A stretch of DNA of 64,000 nt from Novosphingobium sp. (GCA_030697365.1 JAUYQH010000203.1:1-64000), one strand, 5' to 3'; shown: positions 34,046 to 43,104, counted from the first letter of the stretch. Notes: a model not told the origin generated them from the letters alone. Program-made: numbers and translations.

Positions 34046-34375
34046 ATGTCCGACCCCCAGGCCCGCATCGCCGAAATCGTCAACGGCAACGACGTCGTGC
34101 TGTTCATGAAGGGCACTCCGCTGTTCCCGCAGTGCGGCTTTTCGAGCAAGGCAGTGGCCATGCTCGAACATCTCGGCGTCGGCTTCGAAAGCGTCGATGT
34201 CCTCCAGGACATGGAAATCCGTTCGGGAATCAAGCAGTTCTCGGATTGGCCGACGATCCCCCAGCTTTACGTCAAGGGCGAGTTCGTCGGCGGATCGGAC
34301 ATCATGATGGAGATGTTCGAGGCGGGCGAACTCCACCAGCTGATGCTGGACGCCGAGGTTCAGGCGGCGGGGTAA
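34046..34375 (+). CDS. grxD: Monothiol glutaredoxin (Grx4/GrxD type)
   Basis: 109 residues with the CGFS active site in PLFPQCGFSSKAVAML and glutathione-binding WPTIPQLYVKGEFVGGSDI. Carries 2Fe-2S clusters as homodimer or BolA heterodimer and passes them to acceptor proteins. The adjacent bolA and the nearby sufE make this an Fe-S trafficking neighbourhood. Confidence 0.95.
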   Translation: MSDPQARIAEIVNGNDVVLFMKGTPLFPQCGFSSKAVAMLEHLGVGFESVDVLQDMEIRSGIKQFSDWPTIPQLYVKGEFVGGSDIMMEMFEAGELHQLMLDAEVQAAG

Positions 34376-34465
34376 AGCGCCAAACCTAACTCTTGAAAAT
34401 TCAAATCAAGCCCGCTCAGCTGCGTTTGTCCAAGCCCGGGCTGCCACGCGAACGTGCCGCACGGA

Positions 34466-34496
34466 CGATGGTCATTCGAAAAGCTCAGGATGAGCG
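34466..34496. repeat. Degenerate palindromic repeat
   Basis: ATTCGAAAAGCTCAGGATGA GCGG: GCTCA and TGAGC pair around GGA. It resembles the repeat class (TTCGACAAGCTCAGGA) common between sphingomonad genes. It lies between grxD and the end of mtnP, which converge. Confidence 0.5.
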
Positions 34497-34534
34497 GGGC
34501 TTGCATGACGTGACCCAAGTACGCCGGTCTCGCG

Positions 34535-35410
34535 CTATTCCTCCACCAAGAACCGCCCCGCCACCGCATCCAGCCGCGCCAGCAGCGCCGCATCGCGCGC
34601 TTCGGGGGCGGTGATCACCGCGCGTTCGAGCGCAGTGTCGATCGGTGACGGCTCGCGCTCGGGCGGTAGTGCAGTGACGAACCGTTCGACCGTCGCGCGC
34701 GCAAGATCCGCGTTCGCCTGCATCTGGGCAATCACCTCGCTGACCTCCACCGTGGCGTTTGCCTTGCGCCAGCAATCGTAGTCGGTGACCATCCCGACCA
34801 GCGCGTAAGGCAGCTCGGCTTCACGCGCGAGCCGGGCCTCGGGCATTGCGGTCATTCCGATCAGGTCGGCGCCCCATTTGCGAAACAGCAGGCTTTCGGC
34901 GCGGGTCGAGAACTGCGGCCCTTCCATCGCCAGATAGGTCGCGCCGCGGGTGACTGCCCCGCCCACCGCCTCGACCGCATCGGCAGCGAGTGCCGAGAGC
35001 CGCGGGCAAACCGGATCGGCCAGGCTGACGTGGGCTACCAACCCCGCCCCGAAGAAACTGCCCGGCCGGTCGCGGGTTCGGTCGATGAATTGGTCGGCGA
35101 CGACGAACCGCCCCGGCGCCAGCTCCTCGCGCAGCGAACCGACCGAAGAGATTGCGAGCAGATCGGTGCAGCCCGCGCGCTTCAACGCATCGATGTTGGC
35201 GCGGGCGTTGACGTCCCCCGGCGGGATGCGGTGGCCGCGCCCGTGCCGCGGCAGGAAGCGCACCCGAACCTCGCCGATCCTTCCGAACAGGATCTCGTCC
35301 GAAGGTGCGCCCCACGGCGTGTCGATCGCGATCCACTGCGCGTCCTCCAACGCTTCGAGCGCGTAAAGCCCCGACCCGCCGATGATCCCGATCGTCCAGC
35401 CACTTGTCAT
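34535..35410 (-). CDS. mtnP: S-methyl-5'-thioadenosine phosphorylase
   Basis: A 291-residue purine-nucleoside-phosphorylase-fold enzyme that splits methylthioadenosine, a by-product of polyamine synthesis, to adenine and methylthioribose-1-phosphate. Motifs: IGIIGGSGLYALEALEDAQW, FLPRHGRGHRIPPGDVNARA, YLAMEGPQFSTRAES, ADLIGMTAMPEARLAREAEL and LVGMVTDYDCWR. ATG 35410 overlaps the stop of the preceding gene (ATGA), so it is the last gene of the overlapping minus-strand operon that starts with the flippase. Confidence 0.94.
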   Translation of the reverse strand: MTSGWTIGIIGGSGLYALEALEDAQWIAIDTPWGAPSDEILFGRIGEVRVRFLPRHGRGHRIPPGDVNARANIDALKRAGCTDLLAISSVGSLREELAPGRFVVADQFIDRTRDRPGSFFGAGLVAHVSLADPVCPRLSALAADAVEAVGGAVTRGATYLAMEGPQFSTRAESLLFRKWGADLIGMTAMPEARLAREAELPYALVGMVTDYDCWRKANATVEVSEVIAQMQANADLARATVERFVTALPPEREPSPIDTALERAVITAPEARDAALLARLDAVAGRFLVEE

Positions 35411-36183
35411 GCCACCCGCCTTACTGGAGCCGCGCCTGGCCCTGATAGCGCTTCGGTCAGGACTTGCGCCAGCACCTGCGCCCAACGTTCCTGCCCAGCG
35501 GCATCGCCGATCAGATCCTGGCGCAGCTCGATCTCGGCATAAGCGCGCCCCGCACCATAGCAATGGTGCGGCACGGTGAAGTCGATCCCGTCCATCGCGT
35601 AGGGCTGATTGTCGCCGACGGGCGCGGCAACCCTCTTCCGCAGTCCCGCCAGCACCGCAGCGGAGAAACGCGTGTCGCCGCGGTCGTGGAGCACCCCGGC
35701 GTGCCAGGGCCGGGCGTGGCCGTTCATCGCGGGAGTGAAGCTGTGCAGCGCGACCATGACCGGCGTCCGCTCGCGCCCGGCCAGCGCTGCGGCAATGGCG
35801 GCGTGGTAGGGAGCGTGTATCGCCTCGATCCGCGCCGCGCGCGCGGCGGCGTCGAGCGCCCGATTGCCCGGGATTGCGCTGCCGTCGCTCACCTCAGGAA
35901 TAGCATCAATGCGCGCAGGTTCGCGGTTGCAGTCGACCACCAGCCGCGAATAGTGCTGAAGGACCAACGGCGCTCCGAGCAGCTGGGCGAGCGCCTCGGC
36001 GACTTCTGCAATGCCGATGTCCCAGGCGATGTGGCGCGCGCGGTCGGCTTCGCCAAGCCCCAGGTTACCCATCGCGCGCGGGATGGCGTTGCCGGCATGA
36101 TCGGCGACAAGCACGAACGGGCAGTCGGGCGCGCCGTCGCGGACAATCGCCGGATGCGGCTCGAGTTCAGTCAGCAAGCGCAT
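35407..36183 (-). CDS. N-formylglutamate amidohydrolase family protein
   Basis: A 258-residue metal-dependent amidohydrolase. Family pattern: PFVLVADHAGNAIPRAMGNL, HIAWDIGIAEVAEALAQLLG, LQHYSRLVVDCNREP, VMVALHSFTPAMNGHARPWH and YAEIELRQDLI. Histidine degradation is the classical context but no hut gene is near. Many such proteins in alphaproteobacteria have unknown substrate. It overlaps its neighbours on both sides (17 bases upstream, 4 downstream), so it is translationally tied to the CDP-alcohol transferase and mtnP. Confidence 0.85.
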   Translation of the reverse strand: MRLLTELEPHPAIVRDGAPDCPFVLVADHAGNAIPRAMGNLGLGEADRARHIAWDIGIAEVAEALAQLLGAPLVLQHYSRLVVDCNREPARIDAIPEVSDGSAIPGNRALDAAARAARIEAIHAPYHAAIAAALAGRERTPVMVALHSFTPAMNGHARPWHAGVLHDRGDTRFSAAVLAGLRKRVAAPVGDNQPYAMDGIDFTVPHHCYGAGRAYAEIELRQDLIGDAAGQERWAQVLAQVLTEALSGPGAAPVRRVA

Positions 36184-37078
36184 CGACCCGTTTGGCCAGC
36201 CGCCGCCACGCGCGGTTGTGGAGGACGATCGACAGCACCAGCAGCAGCGTCAGCCACCCCCCGCCATAGATGAAAAAGGCAAGCGGGCTGGCGGTCAGCA
36301 GCATCGACAGGCCCAGCGCGATCGCGCGGGTGTTGGGGCCGAGCAACTTCTGCAGGCGCAGCAACGGCGGCATCTGCGCGCGGACGGCATCGCGCAGCCG
36401 CTCCAGCCGCTCGGGATCGCTCGCCGCGGCGCTGATCGCGCGGTCGATCGCCAACGCGCTCGGCGTGGTTCCCTGCGCCACCCGCAGGTACAGCGAAACC
36501 AGCCACGCGAACGGTCCGCGCCCCTCGGGCCGCGCATTGTTGAGCCACGGCTTGGCGTAGACCCAATAGAGGTAGAACCGCCGCTGCGATTCGACGTGCG
36601 CCGATTGCACCGCGTGCGCGATCCCCGCGCTCCAGGCGATCGCCCAGCCCCACGGTCCGATGCTTGCGGCCAGAAACGCGCCGAGCATCAGGTAGAGCAC
36701 GAAGTGGCTGGCATAATCGCACAGCCCATCGATCATCTCGCCGCGGGGGGACGTCCGCCCGGTCATCCGCGCCAGATCGCCGTCGGCGCCGTCGATCACG
36801 TGCCACGCCATGTGGAGCAGCAGGCCCAGAGCGGCGCTGCCCGGCCAGGTTCCGCCTCCCCACAGCGGCGAAGTGTAGGCGATCCCGGCGCAGACCACGG
36901 TCAGCCCGCCCGCAACAGACACCTGGTTGGGGGTCAGCGGAGTGCGCGCCAGCACCCGCGCCAACTGCCACGCCAGCGGGTGATAGAGCCGGTGGTTGAG
37001 CGTATCCTCAAGCTCCCGCGGCCTCATCGGCCGAGCGAGATTGGAGGCGCGGGCGCCCGTCGCCGTTCGCTCAGGCAA
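36167..37078 (-). CDS. CDP-alcohol phosphatidyltransferase family membrane enzyme
   Basis: A 303-residue integral membrane enzyme that joins a CDP-activated alcohol to a second alcohol. The diagnostic motif D..DG..AR........G...D...D is complete: DGADGDLARMTG, RTSPRGEMIDGLCD. Several helices lie before and after, plus a soluble stretch at about residues 195-245. It is probably not phosphatidylglycerophosphate synthase, given the surface-glycan neighbours. With the nucleotidyltransferase at 38480 it could form a phosphodiester between two polyols or sugars, as in di-myo-inositol-phosphate type synthases (inference). Confidence 0.85.
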   Translation of the reverse strand: MPERTATGARASNLARPMRPRELEDTLNHRLYHPLAWQLARVLARTPLTPNQVSVAGGLTVVCAGIAYTSPLWGGGTWPGSAALGLLLHMAWHVIDGADGDLARMTGRTSPRGEMIDGLCDYASHFVLYLMLGAFLAASIGPWGWAIAWSAGIAHAVQSAHVESQRRFYLYWVYAKPWLNNARPEGRGPFAWLVSLYLRVAQGTTPSALAIDRAISAAASDPERLERLRDAVRAQMPPLLRLQKLLGPNTRAIALGLSMLLTASPLAFFIYGGGWLTLLLVLSIVLHNRAWRRLAKRVDALAD

Positions 37079-38396
37079 GGCGATGCTCCATCCGGTTGAG
37101 CGTGTGCCGCGCCAGGCCGCCCAGCGCCAGGAAACTGACCACGCCGCCTACCGCCACCGCCCAGGCAATCCCCGGCGCGGCGTACTGGACGAGGAACACC
37201 ATCGCCACCCCCAGCGCCACCACCGCCAGCGCCCTTGCCGCCAGCGCATAGCGCGCCAGGCCCGTCGAATGAAGCACCGGCTCGAACGCCACGCTGGCCA
37301 GGTCGAAGCTGGCGGCGATCGCCAGCGGGATCAGGATCGTGGCCCCCTTGGCGAAATCATCGCCCCCCAGCAGCGCCAGCAGCTGGCCTCCGAAGAGCAC
37401 CGCGATCGCCACCACCACCGCCCCGGTCGCCCCCGCGACAAGGCTGGTCTGGATCGCCAGCTTGCGGAATTCGTCCGGATCGGCTGTTACGTGAGCACGG
37501 GCAATTTCGGCATAGACCGCTCGGGTCAAAAGCGAGGAAATCTTGCTCAATGCCTGGCTGAGCTGCGCGGCGAGGCGATAAAGCCCGGCTGCACGGGTAC
37601 CGACGAGCGCCCCCACTGCCAGCAAGGGCCCGGTTCGCATGATCGCATCAAGTGTCGAACCGGCGTAAGTCACCAGCGCGAAGCGCTGTATGCCGGGATT
37701 CTCGCGGATCGTCTGGCGCCAGTCTCGGACGTGCACCAACCGCACCGCCTCAGGGCACAGCCTCCGCGCCATGATCCAGTAGGCCACCGCCTCGATCATA
37801 TCGACCACTGCCCAGCCGATCAGAAACTTGACCACCGTCGGGCCGGTTGCCCAGATCGCCGCTGCCGCCGCCAGGCGGCCGAGAGGAACGATCGCCTCGA
37901 CGTAAACCGCCATGTCGAACCGGTCGAGCGCACGGACGATTCCCGTGGGCGCGGAGACCAGCGACCACAGCATCGCGCAGCAGAACCAGAACGCCGGATC
38001 GACGTAAGTGGGGTTGATGTGAATCAGCCCCCCGCTGTGATAGATTAGCACCCACGCAAGCAGGCAGCCGAACGCCGCGCCGATCGCATCGAGCACCCCG
38101 CAGAACATTCCCAAGCGGCCGAACTCGCGCCATTCGCCCGCATGAACGTGTGGCGCGCCATAACGCACCACGATCTGCCAGGAATGGAACCCGCCGATCG
38201 CGATCAGCGCTTGCGCGGTGGCAAAGATCAGCGCGAAGTGGCCGAACCCTTTCAGCCCCAGGCCGCGGGTGAGGATTGCCAGATAGGCAATCCCGCACAC
38301 CGCGCCAAAACCCTTGCCGCCCAGCAGCCAGGCGGTGTTGGCGAAGATCCGCCCGATCGGGGACTTCGGCTGGGGGCGTGCGCGACCGCGGATCAT
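37071..38396 (-). CDS. Polysaccharide/lipid-linked glycan flippase (Wzx/MATE-like)
   Basis: A 441-residue polytopic protein with about 12-14 helices. The start FANTAWLLGGKGFGAVCGIA with YLAILTRGLGLKGFGHFALI is the typical first helix pair of the polysaccharide-transporter family. Such proteins flip undecaprenyl-linked oligosaccharides to the periplasm. It heads the overlapping operon flippase - CDP-alcohol transferase - amidohydrolase - mtnP. The promoter must lie in the 83 bases shared with the divergent nucleotidyltransferase gene. Confidence 0.87.
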   Translation of the reverse strand: MIRGRARPQPKSPIGRIFANTAWLLGGKGFGAVCGIAYLAILTRGLGLKGFGHFALIFATAQALIAIGGFHSWQIVVRYGAPHVHAGEWREFGRLGMFCGVLDAIGAAFGCLLAWVLIYHSGGLIHINPTYVDPAFWFCCAMLWSLVSAPTGIVRALDRFDMAVYVEAIVPLGRLAAAAAIWATGPTVVKFLIGWAVVDMIEAVAYWIMARRLCPEAVRLVHVRDWRQTIRENPGIQRFALVTYAGSTLDAIMRTGPLLAVGALVGTRAAGLYRLAAQLSQALSKISSLLTRAVYAEIARAHVTADPDEFRKLAIQTSLVAGATGAVVVAIAVLFGGQLLALLGGDDFAKGATILIPLAIAASFDLASVAFEPVLHSTGLARYALAARALAVVALGVAMVFLVQYAAPGIAWAVAVGGVVSFLALGGLARHTLNRMEHRLA

Positions 38397-38479
38397 CGCT
38401 TCGCCATGTGGCGGAGCGGGGCGCGGCGCGCAAGCTTCCGCGGTTGCAGCTTTCGCCGTGCCCGCTACACGCGCCTCCC

Positions 38480-39226
38480 ATGATCGAACACGCCATTCTT
38501 CTCAGCGCCGGCCAGGGCAGCCGGATGCTCCCGCTTACCGCCGAGCGGCCCAAGTGCCTGATCGACTTTTCGGGCAAATCCCTGATTGCCTGGCAGATCG
38601 AGATGCTGGCCCGCGGCGGGGTCAAGCGGATCGAGGTCATCACCGGGTTCATGACCGACCTGGTCGATGTCGAGCTCGCCGCGATCCAAGACCCGCGGGT
38701 GACGATCACCAGCAGGTTCAACCCGTTCTACAAGGTCGCCGACAACCTCGGGAGCTGCTGGATCGCGCGCGAGGCGATGGAGGGCGATTTCCTGATCCTC
38801 AACGGCGATACCCTGATCGGCGAAGACATCGTCGCGAAAGTTCAGGCCGGAAACCACTGGCCGATCGCAGTGACGGTGGACGTCAAGCCCGCTTACGACA
38901 GCGACGACATGAAGGTCAGCCGCGGCCCCGACGGTCGTCTCGACCGAATCGGCAAGACCCTGACTGCGGCCGAAAGCAACGCCGAATCGATCGGCTTCCT
39001 CGCCTTCCGCGGCGAAGGCGCCGCGCTCTTCCGCAACGCCGTCCGCGCCGCGATGCGCACTCCGCAGGGGGTCGAACACTGGTACCTCAAAGTCATCGAC
39101 ACCCTCGCCCCCACGGGCAAGGTCGGTACGCTATCGATCGAGGGCATGGGCTGGGGCGAGGTCGATTTTCTCAACGATATCGAGGCGGCGGCGAAACTGA
39201 CCGATCAATGGTCAGTGCGCGGTTGA
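38480..39226 (+). CDS. Sugar/polyol-phosphate nucleotidyltransferase (LicC-like)
   Basis: A 248-residue cytosolic GT-A-fold enzyme. The NTP-binding motif is AILLSAGQGSRMLPLTAERP with KCLIDFSGKSLIAWQIEML. NPFYKVADNLGSCWIAREAM and FLILNGDTLIGEDI give the metal-binding Asp. The NPFY..(S/A)DN.(G/V)S pattern is seen in LicC-type cytidylyltransferases. It is divergent from the flippase and faces the glycerophosphotransferase-like gene, so it probably supplies the activated polyol or sugar for that polymer (inference). Confidence 0.85.
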   Translation: MIEHAILLSAGQGSRMLPLTAERPKCLIDFSGKSLIAWQIEMLARGGVKRIEVITGFMTDLVDVELAAIQDPRVTITSRFNPFYKVADNLGSCWIAREAMEGDFLILNGDTLIGEDIVAKVQAGNHWPIAVTVDVKPAYDSDDMKVSRGPDGRLDRIGKTLTAAESNAESIGFLAFRGEGAALFRNAVRAAMRTPQGVEHWYLKVIDTLAPTGKVGTLSIEGMGWGEVDFLNDIEAAAKLTDQWSVRG

Positions 39227-39228
39227 AG

Positions 39229-40428
39229 CTACCGATGCGCGTTGGCGGCAATATCCATCAAGCGGCATGCGGCAACCTCCGCGGCGTCGATTGCCGGATC
39301 GCCAAACGACCATAGTACCGCTTTTTGCTGGGCGTCCTTGTATTCCGAATGCGCTTCGAACGCGGCGCCCACCGCCGGAATCAGTTGCTCTATCCGGTCG
39401 ATGACTTCGCCAAAGTTCCACATAGTGTAGTGGGGATCCTCTCGCCATGCGACTCTATGCGCATTCACGAAAACGCATGGACGGGGTTCCGCGCAGAACT
39501 CGTATACCTGGCTGCTGACGTCTCCGAGGTATAGATCGGCTGCCAAGGTGTAGCTCATGTCGATGGAACGCGGCGAACCAAGATCGACGTGTACTGAGCC
39601 AGCCCTAGCGAGGGACTCAACCTCTCGCCGCTCGCGAGGTGAAGCGCTTTCGAACAATCGCACATGAGGAGCAAAGATCAGGTTGAACTCTCCGGCTTGG
39701 GAAATGGCGGATATTATTTCACGCCCATGCTTGCGCCACGAACCCAACCCGTTGGAAAAATGGGGATTGTAAAGGACAGTCGGTCTATTATTAACGAAAA
39801 ATCGCGGCTTTTCCTTGAAGGTTTTTTGTAACCCTGCTCGCTTGATATAGCCTGTTACTGAGACCTGTTCGGGTCGAACGAGGCCAAGTTCGATAAAGCG
39901 GTCCAAATCCTTCGAGCCGGCCACAAAAACATGATCGAAATGGCGGATGCGGCAATCATACCCCCGTGCCCGATCTCCGGCACCGTGAGGAATGTGCACC
40001 ATCGGTGGGGTCTTCCGTCCCAGCTTTTTGAGCAAAACCGAGGTTCGTTCCACTGCGATAATCACGTCGGACCGCCGCATCGCGCGCGACCACCATGCGA
40101 GACGAACAATCTTGAGTGGCTGGCGATCTCGCACGCGGCCCAGCGCGAGCACGCGCGTGAGGAGACTGGGAAGTGCCATGTCGACGATCTCAACAGGTCC
40201 GGATTCGAGCGCGGAGAATATCTCGGCTAGCCGGTCCTTATCCTTGGAGTCGACCACGAAACAGACGATGCGGTTATCGGTCATTCGCGATAACGCCGCG
40301 GCCACCGGCGCGGCATGCCAGAACTGGTGCTCCCCCCCGATAAGCGAAAACGCATAGCACGGAGCCTGGGAACGAAAATTCGTTGCGAAAACTTGTGGCG
40401 ATCCACTCGCAAAATGTTCGTGCTGCAT
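39229..40428 (-). CDS. CDP-glycerol glycerophosphotransferase-like protein
   Basis: A roughly 399-residue cytosolic or peripheral enzyme with the two-domain GT-B layout of TagB/TagF-like proteins. Seen: MVHIPHGAGDRARGYDCRIR (G.G, acceptor-side), FDHVFVAGSKDLDRFIELG, VSVTGYIKRAG, PTVLYNPHFSNGLGSWRKHG, NLIFAPHVRLFE, SYTLAADLYLGDVSSQVYEF and RPCVFVNAHRVAW. These transfer glycerol-phosphate in teichoic-acid synthesis of Gram-positives; related genes occur in Gram-negative surface polymers. Start is ATG 40428 (GGGGGG upstream) or ATG 40491. The gene is visibly poorer in GC than its neighbours, suggesting acquisition. Confidence 0.8.
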   Translation of the reverse strand: MQHEHFASGSPQVFATNFRSQAPCYAFSLIGGEHQFWHAAPVAAALSRMTDNRIVCFVVDSKDKDRLAEIFSALESGPVEIVDMALPSLLTRVLALGRVRDRQPLKIVRLAWWSRAMRRSDVIIAVERTSVLLKKLGRKTPPMVHIPHGAGDRARGYDCRIRHFDHVFVAGSKDLDRFIELGLVRPEQVSVTGYIKRAGLQKTFKEKPRFFVNNRPTVLYNPHFSNGLGSWRKHGREIISAISQAGEFNLIFAPHVRLFESASPRERREVESLARAGSVHVDLGSPRSIDMSYTLAADLYLGDVSSQVYEFCAEPRPCVFVNAHRVAWREDPHYTMWNFGEVIDRIEQLIPAVGAAFEAHSEYKDAQQKAVLWSFGDPAIDAAEVAACRLMDIAANAHR

Positions 40429-40774
40429 CGGATGCCCCCCCAGGACAAAGCGGACGCAGAATGCGTTATCTGCGCGCTGACTTCCAGTCATTTTTCTTGG
40501 GTTCCGGGTTAGTGGCCGACTTGTACAAAGAGGAAATCCGCTTTCTCAATAAGTTGATTTCACGAGGGATGATGCGCTGGCAGTTGATTTTGTTCAACGG
40601 CGATCGGACCCCACGCCATTCTCGCTCACCACGCAACCCCACACCATTTCGCGCGCCCCTTAAGCGACACCCCAATAGGACATGTCGCTTATGCCGCCCT
40701 CAATAGGACTTCGCCCCCGCCCTCCGAGTCGCCGTGTCATTGCCCCTGCTCCCGCACGGACCTATAGGCGCGCA
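40429..40774. other. Low-GC intergenic region before ispG
   Basis: About 345 bases between the start of the glycerophosphotransferase-like gene and ispG. The part 40490-40600 is markedly AT-rich and no frame there is convincing. The inverted repeat at 40661-40691 is the only clear element. Confidence 0.45.
40661..40691. promoter_or_regulatory. Inverted repeat upstream of ispG
   Basis: TAAGCGACA (40661-40669) and TGTCGCTTA (40683-40691) are perfect reverse complements around 13 bases. Inside and after it CAATAGGAC occurs twice (40673-40681, 40701-40709), 28 bases apart. It could be an operator or a leader hairpin of ispG. Confidence 0.5.
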
Positions 40775-41920
40775 ATGTCTTCGATGAGTCCTTCGCTCAG
40801 GCCGTGGCGCGATATCGCGCGGCGTCGGTCGCGCCAGATCATGGTCGGGCGCGTGCCGGTGGGCGGCGATGCGCCGATTACGGTGCAGACGATGACCAAC
40901 ACGCTGACCAGCGACGCGGTGGCGACGATCGATCAGATCCGGCGGTGCGAGGATGCCGGAGCGGATCTGGTCCGCGTCTCGTGCCCCGATGCCGAGAGCA
41001 CCGCGGCGCTTGCCAGGATCGTCAAGGCCGCGCGCGTCCCGCTGATCGCGGATATCCATTTCCACTACAAGCGGGCATTGGAAGCCGCCGATGCGGGCGC
41101 GGCGTGCCTGCGAATCAACCCCGGCAACATCGGTTCGTCCGAGCGCGTTGCCGAAGTCGTCCGCGCAGCGAAGGCCAACGGCTGCGCGATCCGCATCGGG
41201 GTCAACGGCGGGAGCCTTGAGCGCGATCTGCTCGAAAAGTACGGCGAGCCCTGTCCGGAGGCGCTGGTCGAGAGCGCGCTCGATCACATCAAGCTGCTCC
41301 AGGACCACGATTTCCACGAGTACAAGGTGGCGGTGAAGGCCAGCGACGTGTTCCTCGCGGTCGCCGCCTATATGCAGCTCGCCGAGGCGGTCGATTGCCC
41401 GCTGCACCTGGGGATCACCGAGGCCGGCGGGCTGATCGGAGGCACGGTCAAGAGCGCGATCGGGATGGGCAACCTGCTGTGGGCGGGGATCGGCGACACT
41501 ATCCGCGTCTCGCTTTCGGCCGAGCCGGAAGAGGAAGTGCGCGTCGGGTTCGAGATCCTGAAATCGCTCGGGCTGCGCACCCGCGGGGTGCGGGTGGTCT
41601 CTTGCCCAAGCTGCGCACGGCAGGGATTCGACGTGATCCGGACGGTCGAGGCGCTTGAGAGCCGTCTTAGCCACATCAAGACCCCGCTGTCGCTGTCGGT
41701 GCTGGGTTGCGTGGTCAACGGCCCGGGCGAAGCGCGAGAGACCGACATCGGGATCACCGGCGGGGGCAACGGCAAGCACATGGTCTATCTGAGCGGCGTG
41801 ACCGACCACCACGTCCAAAGTGCCGACATGCTCGACCACATCGTTTCGCTGGTCGAGGCCAAGGCGGCTGAGATCGAGGCCGGGATGATCGACGCGGGGC
41901 AGGCGGAAGCGGCGGAGTAA
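40775..41920 (+). CDS. ispG: 4-hydroxy-3-methylbut-2-enyl diphosphate synthase (IspG/GcpE)
   Basis: A 4Fe-4S enzyme of the MEP isoprenoid pathway, 381 residues, converting methylerythritol cyclodiphosphate to HMBPP. N-terminal TIM barrel with [40 protein letters not shown] and [15 protein letters not shown]-terminal cluster domain with [20 protein letters not shown] (two Cys) and [20 protein letters not shown] (third Cys). ATG 40775 is used; codons back to 40682 are Arg/Pro-rich and not conserved-looking. Confidence 0.96.
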   Translation: MSSMSPSLRPWRDIARRRSRQIMVGRVPVGGDAPITVQTMTNTLTSDAVATIDQIRRCEDAGADLVRVSCPDAESTAALARIVKAARVPLIADIHFHYKRALEAADAGAACLRINPGNIGSSERVAEVVRAAKANGCAIRIGVNGGSLERDLLEKYGEPCPEALVESALDHIKLLQDHDFHEYKVAVKASDVFLAVAAYMQLAEAVDCPLHLGITEAGGLIGGTVKSAIGMGNLLWAGIGDTIRVSLSAEPEEEVRVGFEILKSLGLRTRGVRVVSCPSCARQGFDVIRTVEALESRLSHIKTPLSLSVLGCVVNGPGEARETDIGITGGGNGKHMVYLSGVTDHHVQSADMLDHIVSLVEAKAAEIEAGMIDAGQAEAAE

Positions 41921-41971
41921 ATCTGACCGTTATCGGTCCGGTAACTCCTGCTTCGCTATGCTCGCGAGTTG

Positions 41972-42496
41972 ATGCAGCAGAAGCTGATCTTCTTCCTCGC
42001 GCTCGGCGGCTTCATCTGGGCGGTGTTCTCGCCGCACGAACCCGCGCCGGGCAAGCCGCGTGAGCAAAGCGGATCGGTCGCGTTCGTCGGTTCGACGGGA
42101 TCGGGCGAGGTCAGCCGTTCGGACGCGGGCGACGACGCGATGGTCCTCCAGCGCGACGGCAGTGGCCAGTTCCACCTGACCGCTCAGATCGACGGCCAGG
42201 ACACCCAGTTCCTCGTCGATACCGGTGCCGACGTCGTCGCGCTGACGGTCGAGGAGGCCGAACGCCTCGGTTATGCGGTCGATCCAGATAAGTTCGTCCC
42301 GATGATGCAGACCGCCTCGGGCACCGGCAACGGCACCGTAGTCCACCTCGACCGGCTGGAAGTCGCGGGGGCCGAATTCCACGACATCGACGCGGTGGTG
42401 CTTGATGGCCTGCCGGTCAACCTGCTCGGTCAGACGATCCTCTCCCAACTCGGCCAGGTCAGCCTCGAAGGCGACCGGATGGTGATCCGGCGCTGA
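41972..42496 (+). CDS. Retropepsin-like aspartic protease (TIGR02281 type), membrane-anchored
   Basis: 174 residues. An N-terminal hydrophobic anchor (KLIFFLALGGFIWAVF) is followed by a linker and a single retropepsin-like domain. The catalytic motif is FLVDTGADVVALTVEEAERL. HDIDAVVLDGLPVNLLGQTI gives the hydrophobic-Gly end (family LLG.S.L). It should act as a dimer in the periplasm. Substrate unknown. ATG 41972 or the preceding TTG. Confidence 0.85.
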   Translation: MQQKLIFFLALGGFIWAVFSPHEPAPGKPREQSGSVAFVGSTGSGEVSRSDAGDDAMVLQRDGSGQFHLTAQIDGQDTQFLVDTGADVVALTVEEAERLGYAVDPDKFVPMMQTASGTGNGTVVHLDRLEVAGAEFHDIDAVVLDGLPVNLLGQTILSQLGQVSLEGDRMVIRR

Positions 42497-42551
42497 TCGC
42501 AGGTTGGGCGCCACTATTGAGTAAGACCGGGCAGCTGGCTACGCCGACTCG

Positions 42552-43049
42552 ATGACCATCACCACCCGCGAAGCCACCGTTGCCGACATGCCGCTGATCG
42601 CCGCGCTGATCCGTGGGCTGGCCGAATACGAGGGGCTGAGCCACGCGGTGCGGATGGACGAGGCGGTGCTCGAACGCCACCTGTTCGGACCGCGCCCGAT
42701 GGCCGAAGTGCTGATCGGCGAGATCGATGGAAGCCCGAGCGGGTTCGCCCTGTTCTTCCACAACTTCTCGACTTTCGAGGGTCATCCCGGGGTCTGGCTC
42801 GAAGACCTGTTCGTGGTACCCGCCGCGCGCCGCTCGGGACTGGGGCGCAAACTGCTGGGCGAGGTGGCTCGGATCGCTGTGGAGCGCGGCTGCGCGCGGA
42901 TGGAATGGTCCGTTCTCGACTGGAACATGATGGCCATCAACTTCTATCGTTCGCTGGGCGCGCGCCCGCTGACCGACTGGACGACGATGCGGCTCGATGC
43001 CGACAGCCTCGCGCAACTTGGCGCAAATCCGGCGGATTCCGCCGCTTGA
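42552..43049 (+). CDS. GNAT N-acetyltransferase (diamine acetyltransferase-like)
   Basis: 165 residues with GNAT motifs in order: TTREATVADMPLIAALIRGL, FALFFHNFSTFEGHPGVWLE, the acetyl-CoA loop LFVVPAARRSGLGRKLLGEV, then MEWSVLDWNMMAINFYRSLG. The pattern FF.NFSTF.G.PG..LEDLFV is that of the spermidine/diamine or thialysine acetyltransferase branch. Substrate not proven. Confidence 0.85.
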   Translation: MTITTREATVADMPLIAALIRGLAEYEGLSHAVRMDEAVLERHLFGPRPMAEVLIGEIDGSPSGFALFFHNFSTFEGHPGVWLEDLFVVPAARRSGLGRKLLGEVARIAVERGCARMEWSVLDWNMMAINFYRSLGARPLTDWTTMRLDADSLAQLGANPADSAA

Positions 43050-43104
43050 CGGTTGCGCGCGCGTTCACCGCGGGGATAGGCAGCGCGTGATAGACGGGAA
43101 AACG

